Shown here piece after piece: positions 20,261 to 30,050 of a stretch of 64,000 nucleotides of DNA (positions within the stretch are counted from its first letter, which is position 1; each line of letters opens with the position of its first letter). The position numbers were made by a program, and so were the translations under genes. Under the pieces are notes generated by a model, which saw nothing but the letters and a program-made list of their open reading frames with translations, had not been told where the DNA came from and did no database searches. Source of the DNA: Lewinellaceae bacterium (GTDB taxonomy: Bacteria > Bacteroidota > Bacteroidia > Chitinophagales > Saprospiraceae); contig JADJUJ010000001.1 of assembly GCA_016710765.1 (NCBI GenBank), forward strand, positions 186,001 through 250,000, in the 5' to 3' direction.

Positions 20261-20809
20261 ATGAACAAATACCAGGCGGAATTGGAACGTTTCCGAAGCA
20301 ATCCCGATCAGGCACTCGCCGGCTTCTACCGCGAACACCGTCAGCGCTTTGTCCTGTGGGCTAAAGGCTGGTCGGGATTGAGCGAACACGACCTTGCAGA
20401 AACATTTCAGGATGCCGTCATCATCTTTTGGAATAAGATACGCGAAAACCAACTGACCGAACTCACTGCCGCTCCGGATACTTATGTTTTTGGCGTGGGG
20501 AAACGGTTGATCATGACCCGCTACCGGCAACAATCAAAAACACAATTACCCGGTGACGACCTGATGCCCATTCCATCGGATTGGGAGCCGGGAATAGAGC
20601 ATTATCTCATCCAAAACGAAGAACATGAAGCATTAAGCCGCCAACTGGAAAAGCTGGGCGAGCCCTGTTATACCCTTTTGCGATTGGCTTTTTACGAGCT
20701 CATGCGCAGTGCGCAAATAGCCAAGGAAATGCAGTACGCCAGCGAAGATGTTGTTCGTACACAAAAAAAACGCTGTCTGGACCGATTAAGGGCACAGTTC
20801 CGCAGCTGA
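20261..20809 (+). CDS. ECF-like sigma factor of the CHAT module
   Basis: About 182 residues from the ATG at 20261; the frame opens at 20219, but the extra residues look non-coding. Region 2 is DQALAGFYREHRQRFVLWAK, then DLAETFQDAVIIFWNKI and DTYVFGVGKRLIMTRYR. Region 4 is ALSRQLEKLGEPCYTLLRLA, then SAQIAKEMQYASEDVVRTQKKRCLDRL. It is more diverged than the ECF factor at 3.9 kb. It is divergent from the PKD-CHAT operon across about 180 bp and followed by a TPR/anti-sigma-like gene. It may drive the divergent operon (inference). Confidence 0.85.
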   Translation: MNKYQAELERFRSNPDQALAGFYREHRQRFVLWAKGWSGLSEHDLAETFQDAVIIFWNKIRENQLTELTAAPDTYVFGVGKRLIMTRYRQQSKTQLPGDDLMPIPSDWEPGIEHYLIQNEEHEALSRQLEKLGEPCYTLLRLAFYELMRSAQIAKEMQYASEDVVRTQKKRCLDRLRAQFRS

Positions 20810-20956
20810 ACACAAAAATTGTAAACGCAAAGCCCTAACAATTATCACCCTTTTTAATCCAACCTACCATCATTTTGACCGGTATTAATCTTTTAGCACC
20901 CTTTACTACAATGGGTCAAAGACAACACGCTGAAGCCTCGTTAAACATCGAATACA

Positions 20957-21688
20957 ATGGAAAACCGCTATCTTCAACTTATAGAAAAGCACCTGCACCG
21001 CGAATTAACCGCGGCAGAACAGCAAGAACTAGATGAAATACTCCTGCAAAACCCCATCCTTGCCGATGATATGGCCTGGAGGCAAAAAGTCATGGATGCC
21101 TGGACCCTGCTCGAAAACCGCCGTCTGAAAAGCATCCTGCAACAAGCAGAAGCAGGGTTTCAACAATCCAAGGTGGTGAAATTTGACTTTCGAAGGCTAT
21201 CAGCCATCGCCGCTGCCCTGCTGGCTGTTGTAGCTGCCGTATGGTTTCTCCGCCCAGTCAGCGCACCAGATGCTGCTGATTTTTTCAGCGCTTACCCGGA
21301 TAAAATCATCGTCCGGAGCGAAGGCCAGGGTCAACTGGAGCAACAAGCCATTCAGGCTTATCAAGCCGGAAACTTCAAGGCTGCTGCCATCCACTTTGGC
21401 AAGCTACAATCCGCCTACCCCGACAGCCTTTTGTATGCCTTCTACCACGGTGTAGCCCTCGTTGGAGCACAAGATTACACCAGGGCTGAGGAGATATTGC
21501 TACCGGTCAGCCAACAAAACGAATTTGGCAGTTACCAAACCAACGCGCTCTGGTACCTGGCCCTGGCCCAAACCGGGGCAAAAGATTTCCCCAGCGCGCG
21601 CAAAAACCTGGAGGCATACCTGAAACGACCCGACGCAGTGACTTACAAGGCTAAAGCACAATTGTTGTTGAAAAAACTGCCAACGTAA
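20957..21688 (+). CDS. Single-pass membrane TPR protein, anti-sigma-like
   Basis: 243 residues. The N-terminal ~70 residues (YLQLIEKHLHRELTAAEQQE, LDEILLQNPILADDMAWRQ) resemble the cytoplasmic anti-sigma-type segment seen before a helix in Bacteroidota. One transmembrane helix lies at about 83-98 (LSAIAAALLAVVAAVWFL). The remainder is TPR-like (QAIQAYQAGNFKAAAIHFGK, then TNALWYLALAQTGAKDFPSA) and would face the periplasm. This arrangement suits a membrane anti-sigma factor that senses through its TPR domain, but the anti-sigma role is inferred from position. The gene follows the sigma gene by about 150 bp. Confidence 0.75.
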   Translation: MENRYLQLIEKHLHRELTAAEQQELDEILLQNPILADDMAWRQKVMDAWTLLENRRLKSILQQAEAGFQQSKVVKFDFRRLSAIAAALLAVVAAVWFLRPVSAPDAADFFSAYPDKIIVRSEGQGQLEQQAIQAYQAGNFKAAAIHFGKLQSAYPDSLLYAFYHGVALVGAQDYTRAEEILLPVSQQNEFGSYQTNALWYLALAQTGAKDFPSARKNLEAYLKRPDAVTYKAKAQLLLKKLPT

Positions 21689-22207
21689 GGCCATCCCTCC
21701 TATTCAATGCCAGATTTTTTTTGAAAAATATTCCATTTTCATTTTACACATGTCATTAACTATCAATATTTTATAAAATTATTGATGGTATTAATGTATT
21801 TTTTATAGGTGTAAATAATTCTGTTTATTGTCCATATTTAATTCGAAACAGCGCTGCATCTTTGTCACAATATCCGAGTCAAACGTGTTTCGGAGAAAAA
21901 ATGGGGCTACATATCCTCTGTTGATATGCCTTCCATGAGATCACAAAAGAGAAAAAAAAGCGATGCAACGGCATCGCTTTTTTTGTGCCCCTGCCCCATT
22001 TATACTCGAAGAAAAAACCCGATTGCACAAAGCAACCGGGCCGGGAATATGCCTGGGATCATCAGGTCTTTTTTGCCATTGGCAGAAAGGAAAAGGAGGC
22101 AGGGCAAACTGCGTTGCTGAATCGGATTAAGGTGTTACCAAAAGCGCATCTGGATTACTTCATTTGGTATTTTCACCTTAATGTATCCCGCCGCCAGACC
22201 GTGAACA
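21689..22207. other. Intergenic stretch with a strong hairpin terminator and a possible small RNA
   Basis: AT-rich to about 21840 with no gene. A weak promoter-like CATCTTTG lies at 21857-21864. From about 21871 to 21984 there is no convincing ORF, only small self-complementary stretches, ending at a perfect terminator hairpin. Right of it, a CCCGATTGC / GCAACCGGG hairpin lies near 22019-22041 and nothing else is recognised before the LOG gene stop at 22208. Confidence 0.5.
21953..21984. terminator. Strong bidirectional hairpin terminator
   Basis: GCGATGC (21960-21966) pairs with GCATCGC (21971-21977) around an AACG tetraloop, flanked by an A8 run on one side and a T7 run on the other. The T-run gives a classical terminator on the plus strand and a mirrored one on the minus strand. 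It is about 265 bp downstream of the TPR gene and facing the convergent LOG gene. Confidence 0.8.
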
Positions 22208-22955
22208 TCAAAGATCAAAATTTGGCGTCAACTGCTCATTTTCATTGGAATAGAACTCGTTGATAATCCTAAGCACTTCCTCGGGGTCGTCGGTGACGTG
22301 GAACAGGTCCAGGTCCTTTGCGTTGATGTTGTGGTGGCGTTCCAGCATTACTTCCACAACCCAATGCCGCAGGCCTTCCCAAAAACTCGGTACCCATCAG
22401 TACTATGGGAACTGGTGTGATGGTCTTGGTTTGCACAAGCGTAAGCACCTCGAACAATTCATCGAGGGTGCCAAAGCCGCCGGGCATCACCACAAAACCT
22501 TGTGCATATTTCACAAACATGACCTTCCGGACAAAGAAATACCGGTGTTTTAGATTCAAAGCTGGTGCAATAAAGGGGTTGTGGCTTTGCTCAAAGGGTA
22601 AATCAATGTTTAAGCCCACAGAAGTGCCACCCTTCATCCAGGCGCCCTTGTTACCGGCCTCCATGATGCCCGGACCGCCGCCCGTAATCACACCGTAGCC
22701 TTCCTCTGTCAGGCGCATAGCAACTTTAGTGGCCAGTTCGTAATAGAAAGTACCAGGTTTGGTACGGGCGGATCCAAAAGTAGAAATACAGGGGCCCACA
22801 TTGTTGAGCACTTCAAAACCATCGACAAATTCCGCCATGACTTTGAACATGGTCCAAGAGTTTTCCCCCTTGAATTTGGTCCATTTTTTCATGTTTCGGA
22901 CCTTCACTTCGGTTTGCTGATCTTGCGCTGGGTTATTGGCAGGGTTATTATCCAT
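22208..22955 (-). CDS. LOG family protein (TIGR00730 type), one frameshift
   Basis: Corrected length about 248 residues from the ATG at 22955. It carries the phosphoribohydrolase-type motifs GGGPGIMEAGNKGA and PGGFGTLDELFE, characteristic of LOG/lysine-decarboxylase-like Rossmann proteins, which cleave ribose 5-phosphate from (cytokinin) nucleoside monophosphates. The frame as given ends early after VLMGTEFLGR. Removing one base from the A5 run at 22381-22385 yields GTEFWEGLRHWVVEVM and a normal C-terminus ending at 22208. The N-terminal 30 residues are Asn/Gln-rich and poorly conserved. It stands alone, downstream of a terminator for the GH57 gene. Confidence 0.85.
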
Positions 22956-23011
22956 AATATAAATGATTGAATGATCTAAAGAATGTGCTGAAGCCACCCC
23001 ATATTACAGGG

Positions 23012-23040
23012 AAAAAACCCTTCCGGAAATGCCGGAAAGG
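23012..23040 (-). terminator. Rho-independent terminator after the GH57/DUF3536 gene
   Basis: On the minus strand CCTTTCCGG pairs with CCGGAAGG (one bulged T, loop about 5 bases) and is followed by GTTTTTT. It lies about 110 bp after the GH57 stop and before the LOG start. Confidence 0.75.
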
Positions 23041-23147
23041 TTGGACAGCGTGGTGCACTGCAAATGTTTGTGTATTTAACCGACAAAATCAAGTTTTTCG
23101 ACTTGAAATCGGCAAACAGCGGTACAAATCGGATCTAGGTGCCCGCT

Positions 23148-25555
23148 TTATACCGTCAGGCTTACTTTCAACAGGGCAGCCAGTTGTTCATGGGCTGATT
23201 TCCAGTCCTCATTGATGAATTCCCAATTGCCTTTTCGGAACCCTTTTGTAACGAGGTAAAAGACATTTTGGCTGCGCCAAATATCGGGTTTGAGCCCCAT
23301 TCCCTGTACTTCCGTCAGCACATCACAGAGCCATTGAAGCCGCTGAAGTGTTGAATGATCTTCAGACAAGGCTACCATCTCCCGGTATACCCGTTCGCCG
23401 ATCGCATGGTTCACGCCCTCTTCATCACTGAGCTTGACCGACCACTGTTGCAGGTCGTAGGCAATGCGCCGGAGGATGCGAATGTCGTCGAACTTCCCAT
23501 TATCGAAAAACAGCAACAAATCGAGGTTCAGCACGAAGGAGGCAATGTTCCGCCAGGCATCGGGAATACTCAGTCCTGCATCCTGCAAACCGGTTATCAG
23601 GGAATAATTTTCGTTGAATACGCTGCGAAAACTGGTTTCAGCAGTGGCCAGGCTGTTGGCTGTAATTTGACGTATGATTTTGGTTTTCTCGTCGGTAAAA
23701 AGGCTCTTTAGAGTGAATTTTTCGGGTCCAAAATATTCTTGCAAGGTTCCGATTACCTCGCCCAAATTGGCCTCACGAAATGCGCGGGCGGTCCGCTCGT
23801 GCATCTCCTCAAAGGTGGTCTTGTTGATGTCTCCACTGATGTTGCCAATCAGATGCTGTTGCCCCAGGTACAAAACCGCAAAACTGTATTTTTTTTCGGC
23901 ATAAGTAATCCGCGAACGGATGTTAATCCGACCAATGGCCAGTTTCTGGGAACCAGCTTCCATGATTTCCAGCATTTCCTGGTCGGCACTGTAATTGAAC
24001 AGGTCGAGTTCGCTGGGTTTTTCTTCAAACAAAGAGGCCACCGCAAAATGCATACCTACCCTTTCCAGGTTGACCCGCGTGGGAACCACATTGTGGAGGT
24101 AGCTCGCCGCCCCGCTGGGAAACTTGTTACTGGGTGCAGAAAGCCGCTTGGTAAAACCCGCATGGAGCGAAGTGCCGGTCACATTCTGCGCATAATCCAT
24201 GGCGCGCAAGGCATACTGCAGGATCTGGTTGGTTTCCAGGCCCGAAATTTCATCAAAAAACCAGCCACAACTGGTAAACATCAGCACTGTATGCCGCTGC
24301 ATTTCCAACAGCTGCAAAGCCAAAATGCGCTCCTGTTCGCTCAGTACTCTGCGGCAATGACTTTTCAAAAAGGCATCAACAACAGCATCATTCCGATCGA
24401 GCATCACCTGGATGTAATCATTGCGCGCAGCCCAGGGATCGCGGAAATACCGACTGGCTTCTTTTTCGTAAAGCGGCGCCAGACTGTCGCGAAGCCAGTT
24501 TAAGGTATCGCGCAATGGCTTTCTCCAGCGCTGGTGCCACCCCGGATTACCGCCTGAATTGCAGCCGCAATCGTTGCACCAACGTTCAACGCCATGCACA
24601 CAACTCCAGGAGGAATCTTCGTGAATCTGTACCTCCCATTGTGGAGGGAACAGTTCCAGAAACTGGCCGTAATTGGTGAGTTTGGCCAGGTCATTATCCT
24701 CAATATGATTCAGGGCATGTGCAAGCGCCATTTCCCCAAAGCGGTGGTGGTGGCCGTAACTCTCGCCGTCTGTAGCAATATGCGCCAGTTGGGGCGTATC
24801 ATCCTCGTCGTGAAGGCTCAGCAGTCGGTTGGCAAAATTTTTCCCATTGTTGAGCAGCCCGTTGAACGCAACTTCCTGAGAAACTGTGCCTTCGTAAAAG
24901 AAGAGCGCAATCTTTCGCCCACTGGGCAAAAGGCACCAGTAGGGCTGCCGGGTATCGATACCGCCACCGTTGAGCTGACGCCAACTGTCATCACCCGATT
25001 TACGCACGGCCTTGGCATGGCCAGGGGCCAGAATGGTGAACTGAATGCCATGTGCCGCCAGCACCTCCAGGGTTTCGGTATTGACTGCTGTTCCAGCCAG
25101 CCACATACCTTCGGGGTATTGCCCGAACCGGTGCTCGTCATCGCGCACACCCCAGTCCCCCTGCGTTACTTTATCGCGATAGTTGGCCAGCGGTAAAATC
25201 AAGTGGCTATGCACCTGCGCCAGGGCCGAACTGTGCCCCCGAATCGCTCGCGACTCCGGATATTAGCGGCCTGGAGCATGCCGTAAGCATCAGGGTCGGC
25301 ATGTTCCATCCAGGAAAGGAGGGTAGGACCAAAATTCCAGGAAATGCGGTTGTAATTGTTGCGGATCTTGGTAATCCAGCCATCAGTTGCCAGGATACGA
25401 GCCGCTGCATTGGAAGCATAACACTCGAAGTTGATCCGCGCATTCCAGTCGTGAAAAGGGCGGGCACTATCCTGTCGCTCTACTGCTTCCAGCCAGGCAT
25501 TCTCCCGCGGCGGCTGATAGAAGTGGCCGTGGATGCAAACATATTTTTTGGACAT
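23148..25555 (-). CDS. GH57-family glycosidase with DUF3536 (one frameshift)
   Basis: Corrected length about 802 residues. The start MSKKYVCIHGHFYQPPRENA is the classical GH57 N-terminus with its HGHFYQPPREN motif. Downstream, LAHIATDGESYGHHHRFGEM and CGCNSG-type motifs, followed by a long helical C-terminal part, match the DUF3536-containing alpha-amylase/alpha-mannosidase-like subgroup. Substrate is probably an alpha-glucan (family knowledge, not shown here). The frame breaks at the C5 run 25236-25240; one extra base joins SRERFGGHSSALAQVHSHL. There is no signal peptide, so it is cytoplasmic, which would fit glycogen turnover alongside the GT5 protein at 1 kb. Confidence 0.87.
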
Positions 25556-25679
25556 AATGGTACACTTTCGCTGGCTGGGCTGGGTTGCGAATGTACGGCA
25601 CCCCGCTGAAACGCAACAGAAAATTCAGAAAGTGATGATAATTTTACCCCACCAAAAGACAAAACTTACCTTTAAGTCT

Positions 25680-27127
25680 ATGAAACACACCTTGTTCCTC
25701 TGCTGGGCCTTGCTGCTGCCCCTATTCCTTATTGCCGCCAAGCCAGCGATCAAATATAATATTGCACCCGATGTACTCGACGGAAAAGCCGCCTTGCGCA
25801 TAGACTGCACCTTTAAGGGCGCCAGCAGCGGCCACAGTGTGCTGCACTACCAAAATGCCGACTGGGGACAGGACAATTATTACCGCTGCCTGCCCAAAGC
25901 AATTGTCTCAGAGGGCACTATTCAAAACCTGGTGCAGGACAGCAGTTTTTGGTGGTAGAACACCGACCCGGACAAGAGATAACGGTCAGCTATTGGCTGG
26001 TTCAAGACCAGGACACCGTGCGGGAATACTATCGCCCCCTCATCGACAGCACAGGATTTCATGTTTTTGGCAGCAAATTGCTGGTGCTTCCAGACCATTT
26101 TTATCCGTTAAAAAACTCGACCCCGCTGCTGGAAATTGATTGGACGGCCTTTCCGCAAGGATATCTCCTGCAAAACTCCTTTGCGCACCAGCCTCGGCGA
26201 CAGCGCATCCGGGTACTTCAGGAACAATTGAGCAACTCCATTTTCATCGGCGGCCAATGGCGATTGCACACTTTTAAAGTGATGGAAAAACCAGTGTACT
26301 TTGCCATCCGTGGCGATTGGGGAAAAATGCCCGAAGACAGCCTGGTGCAAATGCTGGAAAAAACGGTGAACGTACAGCGGGCATTTTGGAATGATTACAA
26401 CACCCCCCTGTTTACCGTCGTGCTGACGCCAGTGTATGGCGTGTGGACCGAAAACTCCAAATCCTGCAGTTGCACCGGAACCGGGCTAACCAATTCTTTT
26501 TCCGCTGGCGCCACCAACAACCCATGCATGGACGACTTGGTGGTGCTCACTTATGTTTTCAACCACGAGATGATGCACCATTGGATCGGGCTGGATATCC
26601 GCAACAAAACCGAGGAGCTTCAATACTGGTTCAGCGAGGGCTTTACCGATTATTACACCTATAAAAACATGCTCCGCAGCGGCATTTACAGCACGAAGGA
26701 CTTTGTAGATACCTGGAACATGGAAGTGTTTGAAAAGCACTACAAGAGTCAGAATAAAACTACCCCCAATTACAAAATCAAAGAAGCCTTCTGGACCGAC
26801 CCCGACATCAGCAAACTACCCTACCGCCGCGGTGAGATTTTTGCATTTTACCTCGACAACCAAATCCAGATTCACAGCGCTGGAGAAAAGAGCCTCGACA
26901 ATCTGATGTTTGACCTGCTCGCACACAGCCGAAAAGAAAACCGCCCCTGGACCAACGAGGACTTCCTGGACCTATGCGCAAAGTACCTGGACGAGGATTT
27001 ATCTGCTTTTTTTGAGCAGCATATCATCGTCGGGGAACCGATTGATTTTGAAAAAATCGAATTGGCGAAGCACTGGACGGTGGAGGTCAAGGAAGGTATT
27101 CCTGTGTTGGGGATTGGGCGGGAATGA
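25680..27127 (+). CDS. M1-like (gluzincin) metallopeptidase, one frameshift
   Basis: Corrected length about 482 residues from the ATG at 25680, with signal peptide LFLCWALLLPLFLIAAKP. The zinc site HEMMHHWIG plus a downstream Glu in YWFSEGFTDYYTY match HExxH-(18)-E of M1 aminopeptidase-like proteins. The N-terminal part is a beta-rich M1-type domain. The frame breaks at T5 25946-25950; one more T joins VQDSSFLVVEHRPGQEI. The GxMEN exopeptidase motif of classical M1 enzymes is not apparent, so peptide specificity is uncertain. The last codons, GRE-stop, fall inside a GGGAATGACAGG repeat. It is divergent from GH57 and convergent with the cyclo-ligase. Confidence 0.85.
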
Positions 27128-27350
27128 CAGGATAATTTAATGCGTAGAGGGGAATGACAGGAATGACAAGATTTTCCAGGACAAAAAAGGATTTTACTTG
27201 CGTAGCGTGTTCTTAGAGGGGAATGGCAGGATTTTTAATTTTAAAGCGATCAGTGAAATTGACTGAAAACCATGTTTTTGATCATTTTCGAGATAGAAAT
27301 CCTCTTTTGCCCTGCAAAACCCTGCAGATCCTGTCATTCCCTTCCTGTCA
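27117..27350. repeat. R2 spacer element, inverted arms (GGGAATGACAGG family)
   Basis: Left arm 27117-27200 repeats AATGACAGGA, GTAGAGGGGAATGACAGG and ACAAGATTTTCCAGG. The right arm (about 27296-27350) is the reverse complement type: CCTCTTTTGCCCTGC, CTGCAGATCCTGTCATTCCC. The arms could fold into a large stem between the convergent M1 and cyclo-ligase genes. Both stop codons (27125-27127 and 27334-27336) lie inside GGGAATGACAGG. Related copies are at 41.2 and 44.2 kb. Confidence 0.7.
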
Positions 27351-27890
27351 GCAGCACATCCACCGGAATATCATGCGCCTCCTGGGCACTTTTTCCACCA
27401 ACTGAAACGGATAAAGCACTCCAATTTTTCGGGCAAACTGCTGCCTGGCTAAAAAGGTATCGTAGTACCCTCCGCCATAACCAACGCGGTAACCTTCCGG
27501 ATCGAAGGCAAGTCCGGCCACAATAATCAGGTCATATTTCCCCAGGTATTCTTCCGAATCTTTGGGGTGATAGGTGCCAAAAATGCCGGGTTCCATGTGT
27601 CGCAGGTCGTGTAAAACCAGATTTAGCATTTGTCGTTTCCTCATTGTTTTGGGCACCACCACTGTCAGTCCAGCCTCCAGCGCTTTTTGCAGCAGGGGCA
27701 AAATATTCACCTCAGAACCCATGGTCAGATAGCTGTGAATTACCCTGGCTTTGCTGCTCAAAATTAGTTCCCATAATTGCTGGCAAATTAACCCTGATTG
27801 GACCTCTCGTTCCTGCTTGGGTATCCCATTCCGTTGCTCCAGCATCGCTTGCCGGATAGATTTTTTTGCATTTTTGATCGTTTCATCCAT
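27334..27890 (-). CDS. 5-formyltetrahydrofolate cyclo-ligase (one frameshift near the 3' end)
   Basis: Corrected length about 185 residues, normal for the family. From the ATG at 27890 it begins MDETIKNAKKSIRQAMLEQR. The ATP/folate-binding motifs MGSEVNILPLL, and LIIVAGLAFDPEGYRVGYGG followed by GYYDTFLA, are present. The enzyme converts 5-formyl-THF to 5,10-methenyl-THF with ATP. The sequence as given ends in VPRRRMIFRWMCC. Adding one base to the GGG run at 27384-27386 gives VPQEAHDIPVDVLLTGRE and a stop inside the R2 repeat. It is convergent with the M1 gene. Confidence 0.9.
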
Positions 27891-28036
27891 GCTTTTACTT
27901 TTGGACAGATGGTCGGGGCGTTCGCAATGTATCGACCTATTTGACAAATTAAAAGCAATATATTCCAAAAAGCAGGCGTAGCCGGTAACAATTTTACCGG
28001 GCAGTACTCCATGAGCCAATGGGCAAAATCAAGAAA

Positions 28037-28052
28037 TTAACCATCTGGTTAA
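28037..28052. promoter_or_regulatory. TetR operator candidate 1
   Basis: Perfect palindrome TTAACCATCTGGTTAA (arms TTAACCA/TGGTTAA, 2-bp spacer). It lies upstream of the candidate promoter of the TetR gene and has the same arms as operator 2, 70 bp away centre to centre. Confidence 0.75.
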
Positions 28053-28069
28053 ATTTTTTAGTCAAAAAC

Positions 28070-28101
28070 TTGCACATGTAGTTTGGCTACCCCTACATTT
28101 G
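28070..28101 (+). promoter_or_regulatory. Bacteroidota-type promoter of the TetR/export operon
   Basis: TTG at 28070-28072 and TACATTTG at 28094-28101 fit the -33 TTTG / -7 TAnnTTTG consensus with a 21-bp spacer. The promoter lies between the two TTAACCA-type operators, and the second operator covers the expected transcription start. Confidence 0.6.
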
Positions 28102-28106
28102 CAGTC

Positions 28107-28122
28107 TTAACCAAATGGTTAA
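28107..28122. promoter_or_regulatory. TetR operator candidate 2
   Basis: TTAACCAAATGGTTAA, the same inverted arms as operator 1. It ends six bases before the TetR start codon at 28128. Its position just after the -7 element would block initiation when bound. Confidence 0.75.
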
Positions 28123-28127
28123 ACCAC

Positions 28128-28760
28128 ATGGACAAAAAAGAAACTGCCACTACTGACACCACCGAACAGCGCATTTTCGACGCTGCGCACGAGGTTTTTG
28201 TGCAAAAAGGACTGGATGGCACCAAGATGCAAGAGATTGCTGATCGCGCTGGCATCAACAAGGCCCTGTTGCATTACTACTACCGCTCGAAGGAAAAACT
28301 GTACGAGATGGTGGCCAAAGGGGTCATTACCCGGGCCATACCGGTAATTCGCCAAACCCTGGAAAGTGATTTACCCCTGAAGGAAAAAATCGAAGCCTTC
28401 ATCGATTTCTACATCAACCTGATCAGCAAAAACACCTTCGTTCCGATGTTCATCCTCGGCGAGGTCAACAAGCACCCGCAGTATTTTGTAGAGCATATCC
28501 TTCCCAAAGACCTCCCCCAGCCGCAAAAATTTCTGCAACAACTGGAGGCCGAGATTGCCGCCGGCCACATCCGGCCCATCCGGCCCGAACACCTGGTGGT
28601 GAACATCGTGTCGATGTGTGTCTTCCCGTTTTTGGCAAAACCCATGGCTGCCATCATCCTGGGTATGCCCGAAGAAGAAATAAAAGCCTTTTTGCTGGAG
28701 CGAAAAACCGCGGTGAAAGACTTTGTTTTTGCCGCTCTTCGCCCAGACCCAACAGCCTAA
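28128..28760 (+). CDS. TetR/AcrR family transcriptional repressor
   Basis: 210 residues from the ATG at 28128; the frame opens earlier at 28083 but would overlap the operator. N-terminal helix-turn-helix: EQRIFDAAHEVFVQKGLDGT, then MQEIADRAGINKALLHYYYR, SKEKLYEMVAKG. The C-terminal ligand-binding domain is helical with an acidic EVNKHPQYFVEHI segment. It heads an operon with TolC, cupin, HlyD and ABC genes, so it most likely represses this exporter and itself through the flanking palindromes and releases on binding a small toxic molecule (inference). Confidence 0.93.
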   Translation: MDKKETATTDTTEQRIFDAAHEVFVQKGLDGTKMQEIADRAGINKALLHYYYRSKEKLYEMVAKGVITRAIPVIRQTLESDLPLKEKIEAFIDFYINLISKNTFVPMFILGEVNKHPQYFVEHILPKDLPQPQKFLQQLEAEIAAGHIRPIRPEHLVVNIVSMCVFPFLAKPMAAIILGMPEEEIKAFLLERKTAVKDFVFAALRPDPTA

Positions 28761-28787
28761 CTGCCCAACAGTATAACAGCCTTTATT

Positions 28788-30038
28788 ATGCTCCGTACCT
28801 TTCTTTTTTTCAGCCTGTGCCTGTCCGGAATTTCAGCCTTTGCGGCGGATACCCTAACGGTTGAACAATGCCGGCAAATTGCCATGGACATGCACCCGCT
28901 ACAACAACGCAAAGCACTTGCTGCACAAACCGCCGACCTGCAACGCCAAAACATCCGAACAAACAACCTGCCCCGGATTAACCTCGGCGCGCAGGCCAGC
29001 TGGCAAAGCGATGTATTCAAGTTACCCATTGAAAACCCACTATTTGCCGTCCCTGCTATCCCTAAAGACCAGTATAAGCTCAGCCTGGATGTCAGCGAAC
29101 GCATCTGGGACGGTGGTTCCGACCGCTACCTTCGCCGCCAAAAAGAACTCGAACAGTCGCTAAGCGATGCCCAAACAGCCGTTGAGGTGGAACAGGTGCG
29201 CACGCCGGTGACCGACTTGTTTGCCCAAACCCTCCTGCTGCAGGAAACGCAAAAAATGCTCGAACTCACCATCGCCGACCTCCACCGCCGAGCCGTACAA
29301 ACCAATGCACTGGTAACACAAGGCGTCGCCCTGCAAACGGCAGCCGATCAGGTACAAATGCAAATCCTGAAAGTAGAGCAGCAACGCGATATGGTGGAAG
29401 CCGACCGCCGCTCAGCCCTGCAGGTGCTCTCCCTTTGGCTTGGCCGGGAAAATGCCGACATCTACCTGCAGGCCCCTGCCGACTGGAACAGCATCTCCCC
29501 CGCTTCCGACCGACCAGAATACCAACTGTTCGAACTGCAACGCCAACAAACACAACTCGGGCAGGACATGCTCCAACTCCGCCGCCAGCCTCGCATCGAA
29601 GCCTTCGCACAAGGTGGCCTGGGGCAACCCAACCCCTTTAATTTCTTCGAAACCGGATGGCAACCCTTTGGTATTGTGGGTATCCGCGCCGCCTGGGTGC
29701 CACTCGACTGGGGCACTACCCGGCGCGAAAAAGAAATACTCGCACTCCAAGCACAACAAATTGGCGTGCAACAGGAAACCTTCGACCGGGGCAGAGAAGC
29801 CACCAAATTGCGCAGCATCGGAGAGTCCGACAAATACAACAACCTCCTGCTCACCGATGAGGCCATGATCAACCTGCAAACTGATATTCTCCGTCGCGCT
29901 GAAGGCCAGGTTCAAAACGGGGTAATGACCATGACCGAATACCTCTCGCAGGTTGACCTGCTCACCCAGGCGCGCCTCACACGCGAAGCCCATCGCATAC
30001 AGGCATGGCAGGCACTGGAAAAACTTAGTCAGCAGTAA
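28788..30038 (+). CDS. TolC-family outer membrane efflux protein
   Basis: 416 residues with a signal peptide (LFFSLCLSGISAFAAD). Two coiled-coil-rich halves are typical of outer membrane efflux proteins; the first begins LTVEQCRQIAMDMHPLQQRK. It would form the trimeric outer membrane channel for the HlyD/ABC exporter encoded downstream. The spacer after TetR contains ACAGCC...TGCCC motifs of the R3 repeat family. It is 12 bp from the cupin gene, so co-transcribed. Confidence 0.9.
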   Translation: MLRTFLFFSLCLSGISAFAADTLTVEQCRQIAMDMHPLQQRKALAAQTADLQRQNIRTNNLPRINLGAQASWQSDVFKLPIENPLFAVPAIPKDQYKLSLDVSERIWDGGSDRYLRRQKELEQSLSDAQTAVEVEQVRTPVTDLFAQTLLLQETQKMLELTIADLHRRAVQTNALVTQGVALQTAADQVQMQILKVEQQRDMVEADRRSALQVLSLWLGRENADIYLQAPADWNSISPASDRPEYQLFELQRQQTQLGQDMLQLRRQPRIEAFAQGGLGQPNPFNFFETGWQPFGIVGIRAAWVPLDWGTTRREKEILALQAQQIGVQQETFDRGREATKLRSIGESDKYNNLLLTDEAMINLQTDILRRAEGQVQNGVMTMTEYLSQVDLLTQARLTREAHRIQAWQALEKLSQQ

Positions 30039-30050
30039 AACCCAAACACT

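Noticed and set aside
14403..21688. Thoeris or another named defence system
   Set aside because: The TIR protein has membrane helices and no ThsA-like or nuclease partner; CHAT and PKD proteins are exported. No match to a described system can be claimed.
25533..25679. N-terminal extension of the M1-like gene
   Set aside because: It overlaps the divergent GH57 start; the signal peptide begins at 25680.
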